A DNA stretch of 64,000 bases from Pigmentiphaga litoralis (GTDB lineage: Bacteria > Pseudomonadota > Gammaproteobacteria > Burkholderiales > Burkholderiaceae_B). The notes below the pieces were generated by a model. That model did no database searches and had not been told where the DNA came from. It saw only the letters and a list, made by a program, of their open reading frames with translations. Below, piece by piece: positions 52,673-61,838 of the stretch; positions within the stretch are counted from its first letter, which is position 1; every line of letters begins with the position of its first letter. The DNA lies in contig NZ_BMXQ01000001.1 of assembly GCF_014651835.1 (NCBI RefSeq), forward strand, positions 3,322,120 to 3,386,119, read 5' to 3'. The position numbers and the translations under genes are program-made.

Positions 52673-54421
52673 TTACCCCCGCGGTATCACCGGCATCACC
52701 AGATGGCTGGCATGGTCGCCGCCGGTATGGATCGTCGTCACCCCCCAAAACTCCTCGGCCGGCCGATCCACCGGATGATCGTGCCGCATGCGGCCCGGCG
52801 CGGTCACGATGTAGTCGTGTCCCTGCACCGTCAGCGACAGCCGCCATCCCTTGGGGAACACCATCGACGTCGGCCAGATTTCCACATCCAGCGGATAGAC
52901 CTGGCCCGGCTCCAGCTTCTGAACGTGGTCATGGGTGTGCCAGGGGCGCCATGCAGTGCTGCGTTCCGGGTCGGTCTTGCGGCGCGACGCGCGCAGCCAT
53001 CCCTGCGCCATCGGTACGCGTTCATGCGCGCCAATGAAGGTGACCTCTTCGCCCGCCGGATCCAGCACCCGCAGCACCGCAAAGATGTCGGCATCGCGCG
53101 TGGTGGAACTGATCCAGAGCCGCAGCGTGACCGGCCCGGTAAATTCCGTGGCGGCATCGAACGGCGCGGTGGTAAAGCTGACGGCGCCCCTCATGGCTTC
53201 GAATGTGACGCTGCCTGATGCAGACGGCGTGGTCGCCAACAGACCGCCTTCGCGCGCATCCAGATACAGCGGCATGCGCTGCGTGCGGGCCAGCGGCCAT
53301 TCCTGTTCCTTGCGGATCTCGGCCGTGCCATCGGTGTTTCGGATCGCCAGTTGAACGGGCGGTTCGCGGTCCCAGCCGTTGTCGTCCCCCCGCAAGAAGT
53401 GATTAAAGAACCGCTTCTGGATCGCCACGTAGTGCGGCAAGTAAAAGCTTTCGTAATGCGTACCGATGTGGGCAAACAGCCATTTCTGCGTGGAGCCGGT
53501 TCGCAGAAAGCCTTCGACATTGCCGCGCAGATGCATGCCCGCACCGCCCCAGTTGGCGGCCGACAGCAGGGGCACGGTAATGGCAGGCAGGTTGGCGGCG
53601 CGCGCGCGGTTCCACGCATCGTCGAGCGAATGCGTCAGCCGGTCATTCGGGTGATCGGCCCGGCTGCCTTCCAGAATGGCGGTCGGCAGCGCAGGCCCGG
53701 TCGTGCGCTCGCCGGTGATTCGATCTCTATGTTTGCTGTCGCCGCTGCCGTACTGGTTGGACAGCACCTGCCGCGGCCACCACTCGAAGGTAAAGCTGTT
53801 GCTCAGGATGCCGCCATGGTGGCCGCCATCACGGAAGAACTCGCTGGACCCTTCCCACGGCACGATGGCCGCCAGATGCGGCGGGTTCAATGCCGCTACC
53901 TGCCACTGCTTGATCGCCAGGTAGGACACGCCGATCAGGCCCACCTTGCCGTTGCTCCATGGCTGGACGCCGGCCCACTCGATCCACTCGTAATAATCGC
54001 GCGTTTCGACCGGACCGAAGGGATCCAGGTAGCCCTCCGACCGGCCCGTGCCGCGCGAGTCGATCTGGATCACGACGAAACCGTCAGGTACCCAGCGTTC
54101 CGGGTCAACGACTTCCCACCGAAGGAACCGGCCGGTGGATCCGTTGCTGTCCAGTTCGGGATAGATGCGCTTCAATACCTGCCACTGCGGATTGAAGGCA
54201 TCTTCGAAATGCACGTCCTTGCCGTAGGCGCCCATGGCCATGACGACCGGGTACTGCCCGGGCGCCTCGGGCCGGAACACATTGGCGCGCAACACAGCCC
54301 CATCCGACATGGTCAGCGCCACGTCGCGCTCGAACACCATGCCGTCTTCCACGGTGGTAGTTGTCGAAATCATCTTGTTGTCCTGTGACGTGTTGCTGCT
54401 CATCTGCATGCCCGCCATCAT
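52673..54421 (-). CDS. CocE/NonD family hydrolase
   Basis: A 582-residue serine hydrolase of the X-Pro dipeptidyl peptidase/cocaine esterase group. The N-terminal alpha/beta core has I-D-S-R-G-T-G-R-S-E-G and the nucleophile G-V-S-Y-L-A. A helical cap follows, and the last third is a beta jelly roll (F-T-G-P-V-T-L-R-L-W-I-S-S-T onward). No signal peptide is seen. The ATG overlaps the stop of a Bug gene (ATGA). Substrate is an ester or amide, not identifiable. Last gene of a five-gene operon. Confidence 0.9.
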   Translation of the reverse strand: MMAGMQMSSNTSQDNKMISTTTTVEDGMVFERDVALTMSDGAVLRANVFRPEAPGQYPVVMAMGAYGKDVHFEDAFNPQWQVLKRIYPELDSNGSTGRFLRWEVVDPERWVPDGFVVIQIDSRGTGRSEGYLDPFGPVETRDYYEWIEWAGVQPWSNGKVGLIGVSYLAIKQWQVAALNPPHLAAIVPWEGSSEFFRDGGHHGGILSNSFTFEWWPRQVLSNQYGSGDSKHRDRITGERTTGPALPTAILEGSRADHPNDRLTHSLDDAWNRARAANLPAITVPLLSAANWGGAGMHLRGNVEGFLRTGSTQKWLFAHIGTHYESFYLPHYVAIQKRFFNHFLRGDDNGWDREPPVQLAIRNTDGTAEIRKEQEWPLARTQRMPLYLDAREGGLLATTPSASGSVTFEAMRGAVSFTTAPFDAATEFTGPVTLRLWISSTTRDADIFAVLRVLDPAGEEVTFIGAHERVPMAQGWLRASRRKTDPERSTAWRPWHTHDHVQKLEPGQVYPLDVEIWPTSMVFPKGWRLSLTVQGHDYIVTAPGRMRHDHPVDRPAEEFWGVTTIHTGGDHASHLVMPVIPRG

Positions 54422-55398
54422 GTCGCCTGCACGTTCGCCAGCTTGGTAATGCGCGCAAACTTCTCCATCTCCTGGCGGAAGAAGCGGCCAAATTCATCAG
54501 GCGTCACGTTCATGGGCGGACTGTCCCAGGCCACCATCTTGTCCTTCACTTCCGTGGTCTGCATCGCCCTGTTGATCTCGCCAGACAGCTTGTTGACGAT
54601 GGCCGGGGGTGTCTTGCCGGGCGCGAACACGCCTACCCACCCGCCGTTGTAGTCCATGTCGGGCACCCCGCTTTCGGCCATGGTCGGCACGTCCGGAAAG
54701 GCGGCAATCCGCTTGGCGCTCGTCACCGCGATCGGGCGCACCTGCCCTGCCTTGACAGCCATGACTGCCGCCGTGGTGCTCAGGAAGCAAGCGGTGACTT
54801 CCTTGCCCATTACTGCGACCAGGGCGGGCGCGGCGCCTTTGTACGGCACATGCAGCATGCGGGTACCCGCCGTAGCATTGAGCAGCTCGCCTGCAAGGTG
54901 CAGCGTGTTGCCGGTGCCCGGCGACCCGAAGCTGACGTTGCCGTCGGGCTTGCGGGCCTGGTCCAGGAACTGCTGGAAAGTGGTCAGCGGCGAGTCCGGA
55001 TGTACGACCAGCGTCAGCGCCGGCGCCACGGTGAACAGCGCCACTGGCGCGAAGTCGGCCAGCGTGTCGTAGGGCAGCGTTTTGTAGATGCCCGGGTTGA
55101 TGGCTTGCGATCCGGTGGTCACCAGCAAGGTGTAGCCATCGGGCGTCGCGCGGGCCACCGCTTCAGCAGCCACGATGCCGTTGGCGCCAAGGCGGTTCTC
55201 GATCACCATGCTCTGGCCCATCTGCTTGCCGGCCTGCGCGCCGATCACACGGGCCAATACATCAGGCGATCCCCCGGCCGAAAACGGCACGAGCAACTTG
55301 ATGGGGCGCGTGGGAAAGTCGGATTGCGCGATAGCGGGCAGTCCATAGCTGCCGGCCAAGGCGCCGGTGGCTGCCAGAAAAAGTCTGCGAGAGATCAT
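54418..55398 (-). CDS. Bug-family substrate-binding protein
   Basis: A 326-residue receptor with GGAG eight bases before the ATG. N-terminus M-I-S-R-R-L-F-L-A-A-T-G-A-L-A has twin Arg. The ligand loop is L-V-P-F-S-A-G-G-S-P-D-V-L-A-R, then E-N-R-L-G-A-N-G-I and H-V-P-Y-K-G-A-A-P-A. Coupled to the CocE-like gene. It is one of two adjacent Bug genes in the same operon, so two related ligands may be taken up. Confidence 0.9.
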   Translation of the reverse strand: MISRRLFLAATGALAGSYGLPAIAQSDFPTRPIKLLVPFSAGGSPDVLARVIGAQAGKQMGQSMVIENRLGANGIVAAEAVARATPDGYTLLVTTGSQAINPGIYKTLPYDTLADFAPVALFTVAPALTLVVHPDSPLTTFQQFLDQARKPDGNVSFGSPGTGNTLHLAGELLNATAGTRMLHVPYKGAAPALVAVMGKEVTACFLSTTAAVMAVKAGQVRPIAVTSAKRIAAFPDVPTMAESGVPDMDYNGGWVGVFAPGKTPPAIVNKLSGEINRAMQTTEVKDKMVAWDSPPMNVTPDEFGRFFRQEMEKFARITKLANVQAT

Positions 55399-55473
55399 GG
55401 ATAGGACTCCATCGTAGAAGAGCGGTTATCAACGGGGCGAAGCAGCGTGCGTTCGGCTCAACAATGAGCACGC

Positions 55474-56445
55474 TCAGTTCTGCTGCGCCCCGGTTTCCTT
55501 CACGACGCGTTCCCACTTCACGAGCTCTTTGCCCAGATAGTCCTTCGCCTGCGCGACGCTTCCCCCCAATGGCTCGAAGCCGGCGGCCGACAACTTGGCC
55601 AGGAAATCCTGGTCCTTCTGCAGGCGCGTGATCTCGGCATTGATGCGTTCAAGGATCGCGTCGGGCGTGCGGGCCGGCGCGAAGATGCCGACCCAGGTCA
55701 CGTCTTCAAATCCCGGAAAGCCGGACTCGGCCACCGTGGGCACATCAGGCAGCGCGGACGAACGTGCACTGGCCGTCACAGCGAGGCCACGCACACGGCC
55801 CGCCTTGACCAGTTCGACTGCCGCGGGCAACGCGACGCTGGCCAGCTGGGTCTGCCCGGCCATGACGGCGTTCAATGCCGGCCCGGCCCCCTGGAACGGA
55901 ATGTGGGTGACCGGCACCTTGCCGAGCACTTTGAACAGATATTCCGCGGTCAGATGTGGCGTGGTGCCAGCCCCTGCCGTGCCGTAGTTGTAGGCGCCGT
56001 TCTTCGCATCGGCCATGACTTCCTTGACCGTATGCGCCTTCAGGTTCGGCGCGGTCACGATCAGGTTGGGGCTCGATGCCACCAGCGCCGCCAGCGTCAG
56101 GTCCTTGGCCGAATCGAAGCCCAGGTTGCGCTGCATGTACGGGTTCACGGCGTACGAACTGGTATTGACCATGAGCGTGTAGCCATCGGGATCGGCGCGC
56201 GCGACATAGGCAGACGCGATGCTGCCGCCCGCGCCGGGCTTGTTCTCGACCACCACGCTCTGGCCCAGGCTGGTCGTCAGGCGCTGCGCCACCAGGCGCG
56301 CGATGATGTCGGCCGGTCCCGCCGGCGCAAACGCCACAACAAAACGGACGGGTTGTTTTGGCCAACCATCCTGGGCAGAGCCGGTCAGCGGAACGGCTGC
56401 CAGGGCGGCAGCCATCGTCACGCACGGCAATAAACGGCGAGGCAT
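55474..56445 (-). CDS. Bug-family substrate-binding protein
   Basis: A 323-residue receptor. The ATG at 56445 follows GGAG by seven bases and is preferred to an ATG four codons earlier. The signal ends near G-S-A-Q. Motifs: V-V-A-F-A-P-A-G-P-A-D-I-I-A-R, E-N-K-P-G-A-G-G-S-I-A, D-P-D-G-Y-T-L and H-I-P-F-Q-G-A-G-P-A. It lies between the deacetylase-like gene and the second Bug gene. Confidence 0.9.
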   Translation of the reverse strand: MPRRLLPCVTMAAALAAVPLTGSAQDGWPKQPVRFVVAFAPAGPADIIARLVAQRLTTSLGQSVVVENKPGAGGSIASAYVARADPDGYTLMVNTSSYAVNPYMQRNLGFDSAKDLTLAALVASSPNLIVTAPNLKAHTVKEVMADAKNGAYNYGTAGAGTTPHLTAEYLFKVLGKVPVTHIPFQGAGPALNAVMAGQTQLASVALPAAVELVKAGRVRGLAVTASARSSALPDVPTVAESGFPGFEDVTWVGIFAPARTPDAILERINAEITRLQKDQDFLAKLSAAGFEPLGGSVAQAKDYLGKELVKWERVVKETGAQQN

Positions 56446-56572
56446 ACTTGTCTCCATTTTTATAGGAATGGGCGGGCCGCTCTGGTGGCGGCCCTGCCTG
56501 GAACAGCAACATCAACGGGTCGACGTCGTCACAACGTCACCACCGTTCAACGCGATAAACGATCCATCGCCA

Positions 56573-57421
56573 TCAGATCGAATCCAGCACGTACCGCGCC
56601 ATCTCTTCGCGCGTGCAGATCCATACGTCGTCGGTTTCTTTGACGCGAGCCATGATGGCCTCATACACCCATGCACCCGACGGTCGACCCATCACATGGG
56701 TATGCGCGGTCACGTCCAGCATCAAGGGCGCGTCTTCCGCGCGCATCGCGGCAAAGGTGTCTTCGAAGGTGTCCAGCATATGGCGTGGTCCCTGTCCGTA
56801 ACGGATGCAGGTAGGCAGGTCGTTGACGTCCATGGTCAGCGGAATGCCCACGATGCGCTGGCCGCCAAAGTCCATCACGTAGGGCCGGTCGTCGTCGTTG
56901 ACGTCGCCATGGTGCAGATAGCCTGCTTCGGCCAGCAAGCGTGAACTGATCGGACTGCCCGTGCCGCGGGGGCTGATCCAGCCGATCGGCGCCACGCCCG
57001 CCGTCTCGCTCAGCAGGTCGTGATTGCGCTTCAGATTGGCCAGTTCGCCGGCTTCGTCGAAGTACACGGGAATGACGTCCATGCCCCACGAGTGATTGAT
57101 GATCTCGTGACCGGCGTCGGCCAGCCGCCGCACGGTGGCGGGGTCGCGTTCGCAGATGACGCCGTTGACCATGACGCTGGTGCGCACGCCATGCTTGTCG
57201 GCGATCGCCTGCAGGCGATGGATGCCGCGCACCAGGCCAAACGACGCCCACGAATGCGCATTGGTGTCGAAGAAGCCGGGCTTGAGCACGTTGCCCATCG
57301 GCCCGATGCCGGGCGCCTGGCCATCCGACCAGGCTTCATACGCGATGTTGAAGATGACAGCCAGGCGCTTGCCACCGGGCCAGCGAAAATCGTCGGGCAA
57401 GCGGGTGATGACGGGTTCCAT
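56573..57421 (-). CDS. polysaccharide deacetylase family protein (PuuE-like amidohydrolase)
   Basis: A 282-residue NodB-fold protein. Recognisable are the start R-W-P-G-G-K-R-L-A-V, H-E-I-I-N-H-S-W-G-M-D, I-S-P-R-G-T-G-S-P and the late H-T-H-V-M-G-R-P. These resemble the metal-independent PuuE allantoinase / cyclic-imide hydrolase branch more than sugar deacetylases. No signal peptide is present, so it acts in the cytoplasm. That and the linked FAH-family and hydrolase genes argue for ring-opening of a small N-heterocycle or amide. Confidence 0.85.
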   Translation of the reverse strand: MEPVITRLPDDFRWPGGKRLAVIFNIAYEAWSDGQAPGIGPMGNVLKPGFFDTNAHSWASFGLVRGIHRLQAIADKHGVRTSVMVNGVICERDPATVRRLADAGHEIINHSWGMDVIPVYFDEAGELANLKRNHDLLSETAGVAPIGWISPRGTGSPISSRLLAEAGYLHHGDVNDDDRPYVMDFGGQRIVGIPLTMDVNDLPTCIRYGQGPRHMLDTFEDTFAAMRAEDAPLMLDVTAHTHVMGRPSGAWVYEAIMARVKETDDVWICTREEMARYVLDSI

Positions 57422-57422
57422 G

Positions 57423-58280
57423 TCAGGCCTCCTCGTCCTGGATCGGATTGGACAGCACGCCGACGCCTTCGATATCGATCTCGATACGGTCGCCGGGCTT
57501 CATCCACACCGGTGGCTTGCGTGCATAGCCGACTCCCGACGGCGTGCCCATCGCGATCACGTCGCCGGGTTCCAGCGTCAGCACCTCCGACAGCAGCACC
57601 AGGGCCTGCGCCACCGTCACGATCATGTGCGCAGTGTTGTCGCTCTGCATGACCTCGCCATTCAGGCGCGACTCGATCTTCAGGCCGTGCGCTCCCGGCG
57701 GCAGGGCCGCTGCAGGCACCAGCCACGGACCGAATGCGCCCGTGCCATCAAAGTTCTTGCCGATGGTCCACTGGCTTGTCTTGCGCTGATAGTCGCGCAA
57801 GGTGCCGTCGTTGAAGCAGGCGTAGCCCGCCACCGCATCCAGCGCATTCGACTCGGTCAGCCGATGCGCGTTGCGGCCAATGACCACGGCCAGTTCAGCC
57901 TCGAAATCCAGCTTGTCGGACACGGGCGGCCGAATCAGCGGCGCGTCATGCGCGATCAACGACGTTGCGCCGCGAAAGAAGAAACTCGGATATTCAGGCG
58001 CGGCATTGCCGCCTTCTGCCGCGTGCGCCGCGTAGTTCAGGCCCAGGCAGATGATCTTGCCGGGACGCGCGACGGGCATTTCCCAGCGCACGGCGCTGCG
58101 GTCCAGCGGCGTGGCCTTGGCCAGCATGGCGTCACTGGGCGCCTGCGTCATCAGGTCCACCCAGGCAGTGTCATGCGTGCCTGCCGGGACCTGATCGCCC
58201 AGACCCAGCAATTCGCCTTTGTGTTCCATGGCCCACTGGGGATTACCTCCTGCTGGCGTAACCCGTGCAAACTTGGTCAT
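57423..58280 (-). CDS. fumarylacetoacetate hydrolase (FAH) superfamily protein
   Basis: A 285-residue cytoplasmic enzyme of the short FAH type (acylpyruvate hydrolase, 2-hydroxyhepta-diene-dioate isomerase and similar). The core begins I-I-C-L-G-L-N-Y-A-A-H-A-A-E. The metal ligands are in L-D-F-E-A-E-L-A-V-V-I-G and the Asp in F-N-D-G-T-L-R-D-Y-Q. T-L-E-P-G-D-V-I-A-M-G-T-P-S-G-V-G is the usual C-terminal block. First gene of the operon, one base before the deacetylase-like gene, and divergent from a GntR regulator. Not equivalent to the true fahA at 22957. Confidence 0.9.
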   Translation of the reverse strand: MTKFARVTPAGGNPQWAMEHKGELLGLGDQVPAGTHDTAWVDLMTQAPSDAMLAKATPLDRSAVRWEMPVARPGKIICLGLNYAAHAAEGGNAAPEYPSFFFRGATSLIAHDAPLIRPPVSDKLDFEAELAVVIGRNAHRLTESNALDAVAGYACFNDGTLRDYQRKTSQWTIGKNFDGTGAFGPWLVPAAALPPGAHGLKIESRLNGEVMQSDNTAHMIVTVAQALVLLSEVLTLEPGDVIAMGTPSGVGYARKPPVWMKPGDRIEIDIEGVGVLSNPIQDEEA

Positions 58281-58340
58281 AATTTCGACGTCTCCTGTCG
58301 CTGATTGTGTTTTGGCGATATTACGTACGTGAGCTAGAAA

Positions 58341-59048
58341 ATGTCGACAAAACTCGAGCTAGGAATTACCCGACCGTTGCCTGTCGACGCGGCGGCCGCG
58401 CCCACCCTGGCGCGGCTGACCTATGAACGTCTGCGGTCCGACGTGCTGGCGGGTCACTGGAAGCCCGGTCGCAAGCTGTTAATGCACGAATTGCGGGACC
58501 GGTATCAGGTCGGCGCCAGCCCGCTGCGCGAAGCGTTGAACCGACTGGCAAGCGAGGAATGGGTCGTGCACAACGACCAGCGCGGCTTCATGGTGGCGCA
58601 GGCCACGCAGGCCGAACTGGATGACCTGGTCAACACGCGGGTGGAACTGGAGTCGCTGGCGATCACGCAGGCGTTCGCGCGGCGCACCCCGCAGTGGGAA
58701 GAGCAGCTGGTGCTGGCCTTCCACCGCCTGTCACGCACGCCGCGGTCGGTGGCGCCGGATTCGTACGAAGAGAATCCCGAGTGGGAAAGGCAGCATCGCG
58801 AATTCCACCGCGCCATGCTCAGTGGCTGCCAGTCGGAACTGCTGATGAATTTTTGCGATCAGCTGTACGACCGCGCCTATCGCTTCCGGCAATTGGCGGC
58901 AAAGAAGGCGTACAAGCAACGCAATGAGCTCGATGAACATCGAGCGATCTACGAGGCGATTCTGGAAGGGCGTCTGGAGGACGCAAAGGAGATGCTGGCC
59001 GGGCACTACCGCAAGACGGCCAGCATTTTTGAGCAGGCGGTGTCGTAA
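58341..59048 (+). CDS. GntR family regulator, FCD (FadR-type) subfamily
   Basis: A 235-residue regulator. The winged helix spans about 28-90 (Y-E-R-L-R-S-D-V-L-A-G-H-W-K-P-G, SPLREALNRLASEEWV). The helical FCD domain has spaced His residues (W-E-R-Q-H-R-E-F-H-R-A-M, D-E-H-R-A-I-Y-E-A-I-L-E-G-R, L-A-G-H-Y) that would bind a metal and an organic acid. The 60-bp gap to the divergent FAH gene contains ACGTACGT (58323-58330) as a possible operator. It probably represses the five-gene operon. Confidence 0.9.
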   Translation: MSTKLELGITRPLPVDAAAAPTLARLTYERLRSDVLAGHWKPGRKLLMHELRDRYQVGASPLREALNRLASEEWVVHNDQRGFMVAQATQAELDDLVNTRVELESLAITQAFARRTPQWEEQLVLAFHRLSRTPRSVAPDSYEENPEWERQHREFHRAMLSGCQSELLMNFCDQLYDRAYRFRQLAAKKAYKQRNELDEHRAIYEAILEGRLEDAKEMLAGHYRKTASIFEQAVS

Positions 59049-59104
59049 GACAACGCCGTCGGGCATTGAACCGGACAAGCGTCGGCCGGTTCAGCCGGCA
59101 ACGT

Positions 59105-59533
59105 TTACCTGACCGCGAATCGCCCGATCACGACGCTGCCATCGGCCTGCTGCACGCGGGTCATGGCCGTGTCGCCCGCGCGCAGCTTGACCACCGCGCC
59201 GCTGGCCGCCAGACAGTTGCCATCCGCAACGGCTTTGAGGTCATGACGCGTTTCCTTGCCGGACCGCGACACCTGCAAGGTGCCGTTCGCGCCCCGCGTG
59301 GCAACGGGCTTGCCGTGATCCGACAGGCAGACCGTGGTGGCCTGGCCTTTCTGGATCAGTTCGAACGAGGTCTCACCGCCCTCGTTCATGACGCCGGCGT
59401 GCTGTGCGGGCCAGTCGCCATGGGCAAGCGCCAGCGAGCACAGCAGGGACGATGACAAGGCCACGGCCCGCGCCAGGCGAGCGCGCCGTGCGGGTCGGAA
59501 CGCACACCTTGCAACTTGCGCAATCGTCAGCAT
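59105..59533 (-). CDS. small exported hypothetical protein
   Basis: A 142-residue protein starting just after the upstream Bug gene stop. A basic N-terminus and a hydrophobic stretch (L-A-R-A-V-A-L-S-S-S-L-L-C-S-L-A-L-A-H-G) look like a signal peptide. The mature part contains G-V-M-N-E-G-G-E-T-S-F-E-L-I-Q-K-G and a beta-rich run with two Cys (T-V-C-L-S-D and G-N-C-L-A-A) that could form a disulfide. No family recognised. Reading in the same direction as the Bug gene suggests co-transcription. Confidence 0.6.
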   Translation of the reverse strand: MLTIAQVARCAFRPARRARLARAVALSSSLLCSLALAHGDWPAQHAGVMNEGGETSFELIQKGQATTVCLSDHGKPVATRGANGTLQVSRSGKETRHDLKAVADGNCLAASGAVVKLRAGDTAMTRVQQADGSVVIGRFAVR

Positions 59534-59541
59534 ACCGACGA

Positions 59542-60552
59542 TCAATCGGGTTTGATGCCTGCCCGCGCGATCACCGTCTGCCACCTTTTCTGTTCCACGG
59601 CAATGAAGGCCGCGAATTCAGCCGGCGTGCTGCCCACGGCGATGGCGGCGTCACCACTCAGGCGCTCGAGCGCTTCCGGTGACTTGATCGCTTTGGCCGC
59701 CGCGGCGGCCAATTTGTCGGTCGCGGCAGGGGCCAGATTGGCGGGCGCCATCAGGCCGTACCACTGCGTCATTTCAAAGCCCGGGAAGCCCTGCTCGGCC
59801 ACGGTGGGCACGTCCGGCAATTGCGGAATGCGGGTCGATGTGCCGGTAGCGATGCAGCGCAGCTTGCCGGACTTGATGTACTGCATGACAGCCGGTGCGC
59901 CCACCGCAGCAGCGTCCAGACGTCCGGCCATCAGGTCGGTCAACTGCGGGCCCGTACCGCGATACGGCACATGCACGATGAACGTCTCGGACGCCATCTT
60001 CAGGTATTCCATGGCCAGGTGGCCCGCGCTGCCGTTGCCGGCCGAACCGTAGTTCAGCTTGCCCGGCTTGGACTTCATCAGCGCAACGAAATCCTTCAGG
60101 TTCTTGACGGGCAGATCGGCGTTCACCACGTACAGGCTGGGCACCTTGGCCAGCAGCGAGATGGGCTTGAAATCCTTGATCGGGTCGTAAGGAAGCTTGG
60201 CATAGATGTACGGGTTCACGGCCAGGGTGCCGATGTGCCCCAGCACCAGCGTGTGCTGGTCTTCGGCACGGGCCACGTCGGCCATCGCCAGGTTGCCACC
60301 GGCGCCCGGTTTGTTGTCGACGTAAACGTTCTGGCCAACGAACTTCGTCAGCTCGATCGACGTGGCGCGCGCCACAATTTCCGAACTGCCGCCCGGTGCA
60401 AAGGGCACGACGAAACGGATGGCCCGGGTAGGCCAGGCGGCATCGGCGGCAAAGGCGCGGGTCGAGAGCAGGCTGCCAAGGCCCATGCCGGCTGCGGGCA
60501 TGGCGAGCCCGGCTTTCAGCAGCGCACGGCGGGTGGTCAGGGAAGAAGTCAT
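59542..60552 (-). CDS. Bug-family substrate-binding protein
   Basis: A 336-residue receptor. The ATG at 60552 with GGAG six bases upstream is preferred to a 20-codon extension. N-terminus T-T-R-R-A-L-L-K-A-G-L-A has twin arginines and may direct Tat export. The ligand loop is V-V-P-F-A-P-G-G-S-S-E-I-V-A-R, then D-N-K-P-G-A-G-G-N-L and H-V-P-Y-R-G-T-G-P. It lies 107 bp downstream of the tctC-like gene on the same strand. Ligand unknown. Confidence 0.9.
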   Translation of the reverse strand: MTSSLTTRRALLKAGLAMPAAGMGLGSLLSTRAFAADAAWPTRAIRFVVPFAPGGSSEIVARATSIELTKFVGQNVYVDNKPGAGGNLAMADVARAEDQHTLVLGHIGTLAVNPYIYAKLPYDPIKDFKPISLLAKVPSLYVVNADLPVKNLKDFVALMKSKPGKLNYGSAGNGSAGHLAMEYLKMASETFIVHVPYRGTGPQLTDLMAGRLDAAAVGAPAVMQYIKSGKLRCIATGTSTRIPQLPDVPTVAEQGFPGFEMTQWYGLMAPANLAPAATDKLAAAAAKAIKSPEALERLSGDAAIAVGSTPAEFAAFIAVEQKRWQTVIARAGIKPD

Positions 60553-60659
60553 GGCGTCTCCGGTCGGACTTATCGTTATGGATACGCCATGCTGGCAGCC
60601 CCAGGCTTTCAAATGCCTTTCATTTTCGCGGCGCCGTACCTGTGGAAAACGCCTAGTCG

Positions 60660-61838
60660 TCAGGGTATGGGCGCCGCGCGCGGCACGCGCAAGGCATATT
60701 CGCCGGCCAGTTGCCGGTAGTCCGCCATGGTGCTGCGCACGTAGTCGGTCAATGCATCGCCCACCAGGGTCTGCGGAAACAGGCCGGCCGCCGCGCGTTG
60801 TTTGGGGTAGGTCGGACGCGCCATCAACTGCCGAAAGGATTCGACCCAGGCGCGGTAGTCGGCGTCGCTGACCTTGCCGCCCACATACACCCCGCGCACG
60901 ATGGGCCAGCGAATGTCATAGCCCTGCTCCATGGCGGTGGGCACGGTGGCCAGCGCACCGGGCAGCCGTTCCGATGCCAGCACCGCCAGCACGCGGATAG
61001 GCGCCCCGGCCGCCAGCAATTGCGCGGCCTCGGATGCATCGCCCGCAACCACTTGGACGTGTCCGCCCGTCAGCGCGGTCAAGGCCTCGCCGCCCCCTTC
61101 GAACGCGACGAAACGCATCAGCTTGAAATCGACGCCGGCCGCGCGCGACACCTTGGCGGATTTGAGCCAGTCCTGGCTGCCCAGGGTGCCGCCCGCACCG
61201 AACACGACGCCGTTGGGATTGGCCTTCAGTGCACTGACGAGATCCTTGAGGGTCTGGTAGCGCGCGTCCTTGCGCACCACGACCACGCCATAGTCCATGC
61301 CCAGCGAGGCGACCCAGCGCACATCCTTCTCGGTGTAAGGCCCGAACTTGCCCTGCGCCAGATTGAGCAGGGACCCTGCCGAAAAGGCCACCAATGCGCT
61401 GGGGTCGGCGGGTCTTGTTGCAACGATGCTGTGGAAGGCGACCGCGCCGATGCCACCCAGCAAATGCGTGATGCGGACAGGCGATGCCACCAGCCGCGCG
61501 TCGTCGAACATCGTGCGGACCAGGCGGCAGGTCACGTCGAAGCCGCCGCCGGATTTCGCCGGGGCAATGCATTCGGGCTGCGCGACCGGGGGTGCGGCGG
61601 GCGAGGCCTGGGCCCAGGCGGTCGTGGCCCCCGCGAAGGTCAGGGCAAGTGCAAGTACCAGGACAAAGGCCGCGGCTGGGGCCGGGGCCGATGCCAGTGC
61701 GGGTGCGGCCGCAACCTGCCTTGCCACCGTGGACTCCTCGGCCGACTTGGCCTCCTTCGCCGGCAGGCCCACCGTGGCAGCCTTTGGCGCTCCGGCCAGC
61801 CTGTGGGCCAAACTCAACGTGCTCATTCTTGTTGTCAT
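60660..61838 (-). CDS. tctC: TctC-type tricarboxylate-binding receptor with extended N-terminus
   Basis: A 392-residue receptor. The segment C-I-A-P-A-K-S-G-G-G-F-D-V-T-C-R-L, with paired cysteines, is diagnostic of true TctC/BctC proteins, as opposed to ordinary Bug receptors. About 45 polar and Ala-rich residues precede the hydrophobic signal core (A-A-F-V-L-V-L-A-L-A-L-T-F-A-G), which is unusual; an internal start may be used. The ATG overlaps the kinase stop (ATGA). No tctB or tctA follows, unlike the usual tctCBA or bctCBA order. Citrate or another tricarboxylate is the likely ligand by family. Confidence 0.85.
   Translation of the reverse strand: MTTRMSTLSLAHRLAGAPKAATVGLPAKEAKSAEESTVARQVAAAPALASAPAPAAAFVLVLALALTFAGATTAWAQASPAAPPVAQPECIAPAKSGGGFDVTCRLVRTMFDDARLVASPVRITHLLGGIGAVAFHSIVATRPADPSALVAFSAGSLLNLAQGKFGPYTEKDVRWVASLGMDYGVVVVRKDARYQTLKDLVSALKANPNGVVFGAGGTLGSQDWLKSAKVSRAAGVDFKLMRFVAFEGGGEALTALTGGHVQVVAGDASEAAQLLAAGAPIRVLAVLASERLPGALATVPTAMEQGYDIRWPIVRGVYVGGKVSDADYRAWVESFRQLMARPTYPKQRAAAGLFPQTLVGDALTDYVRSTMADYRQLAGEYALRVPRAAPIP

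Noticed and set aside
59068-59092. Inverted repeat GAACCGG / CCGGTTC after the GntR gene as a terminator
   Set aside because: The 11-base centre is long and no T-run follows, so evidence is too weak.
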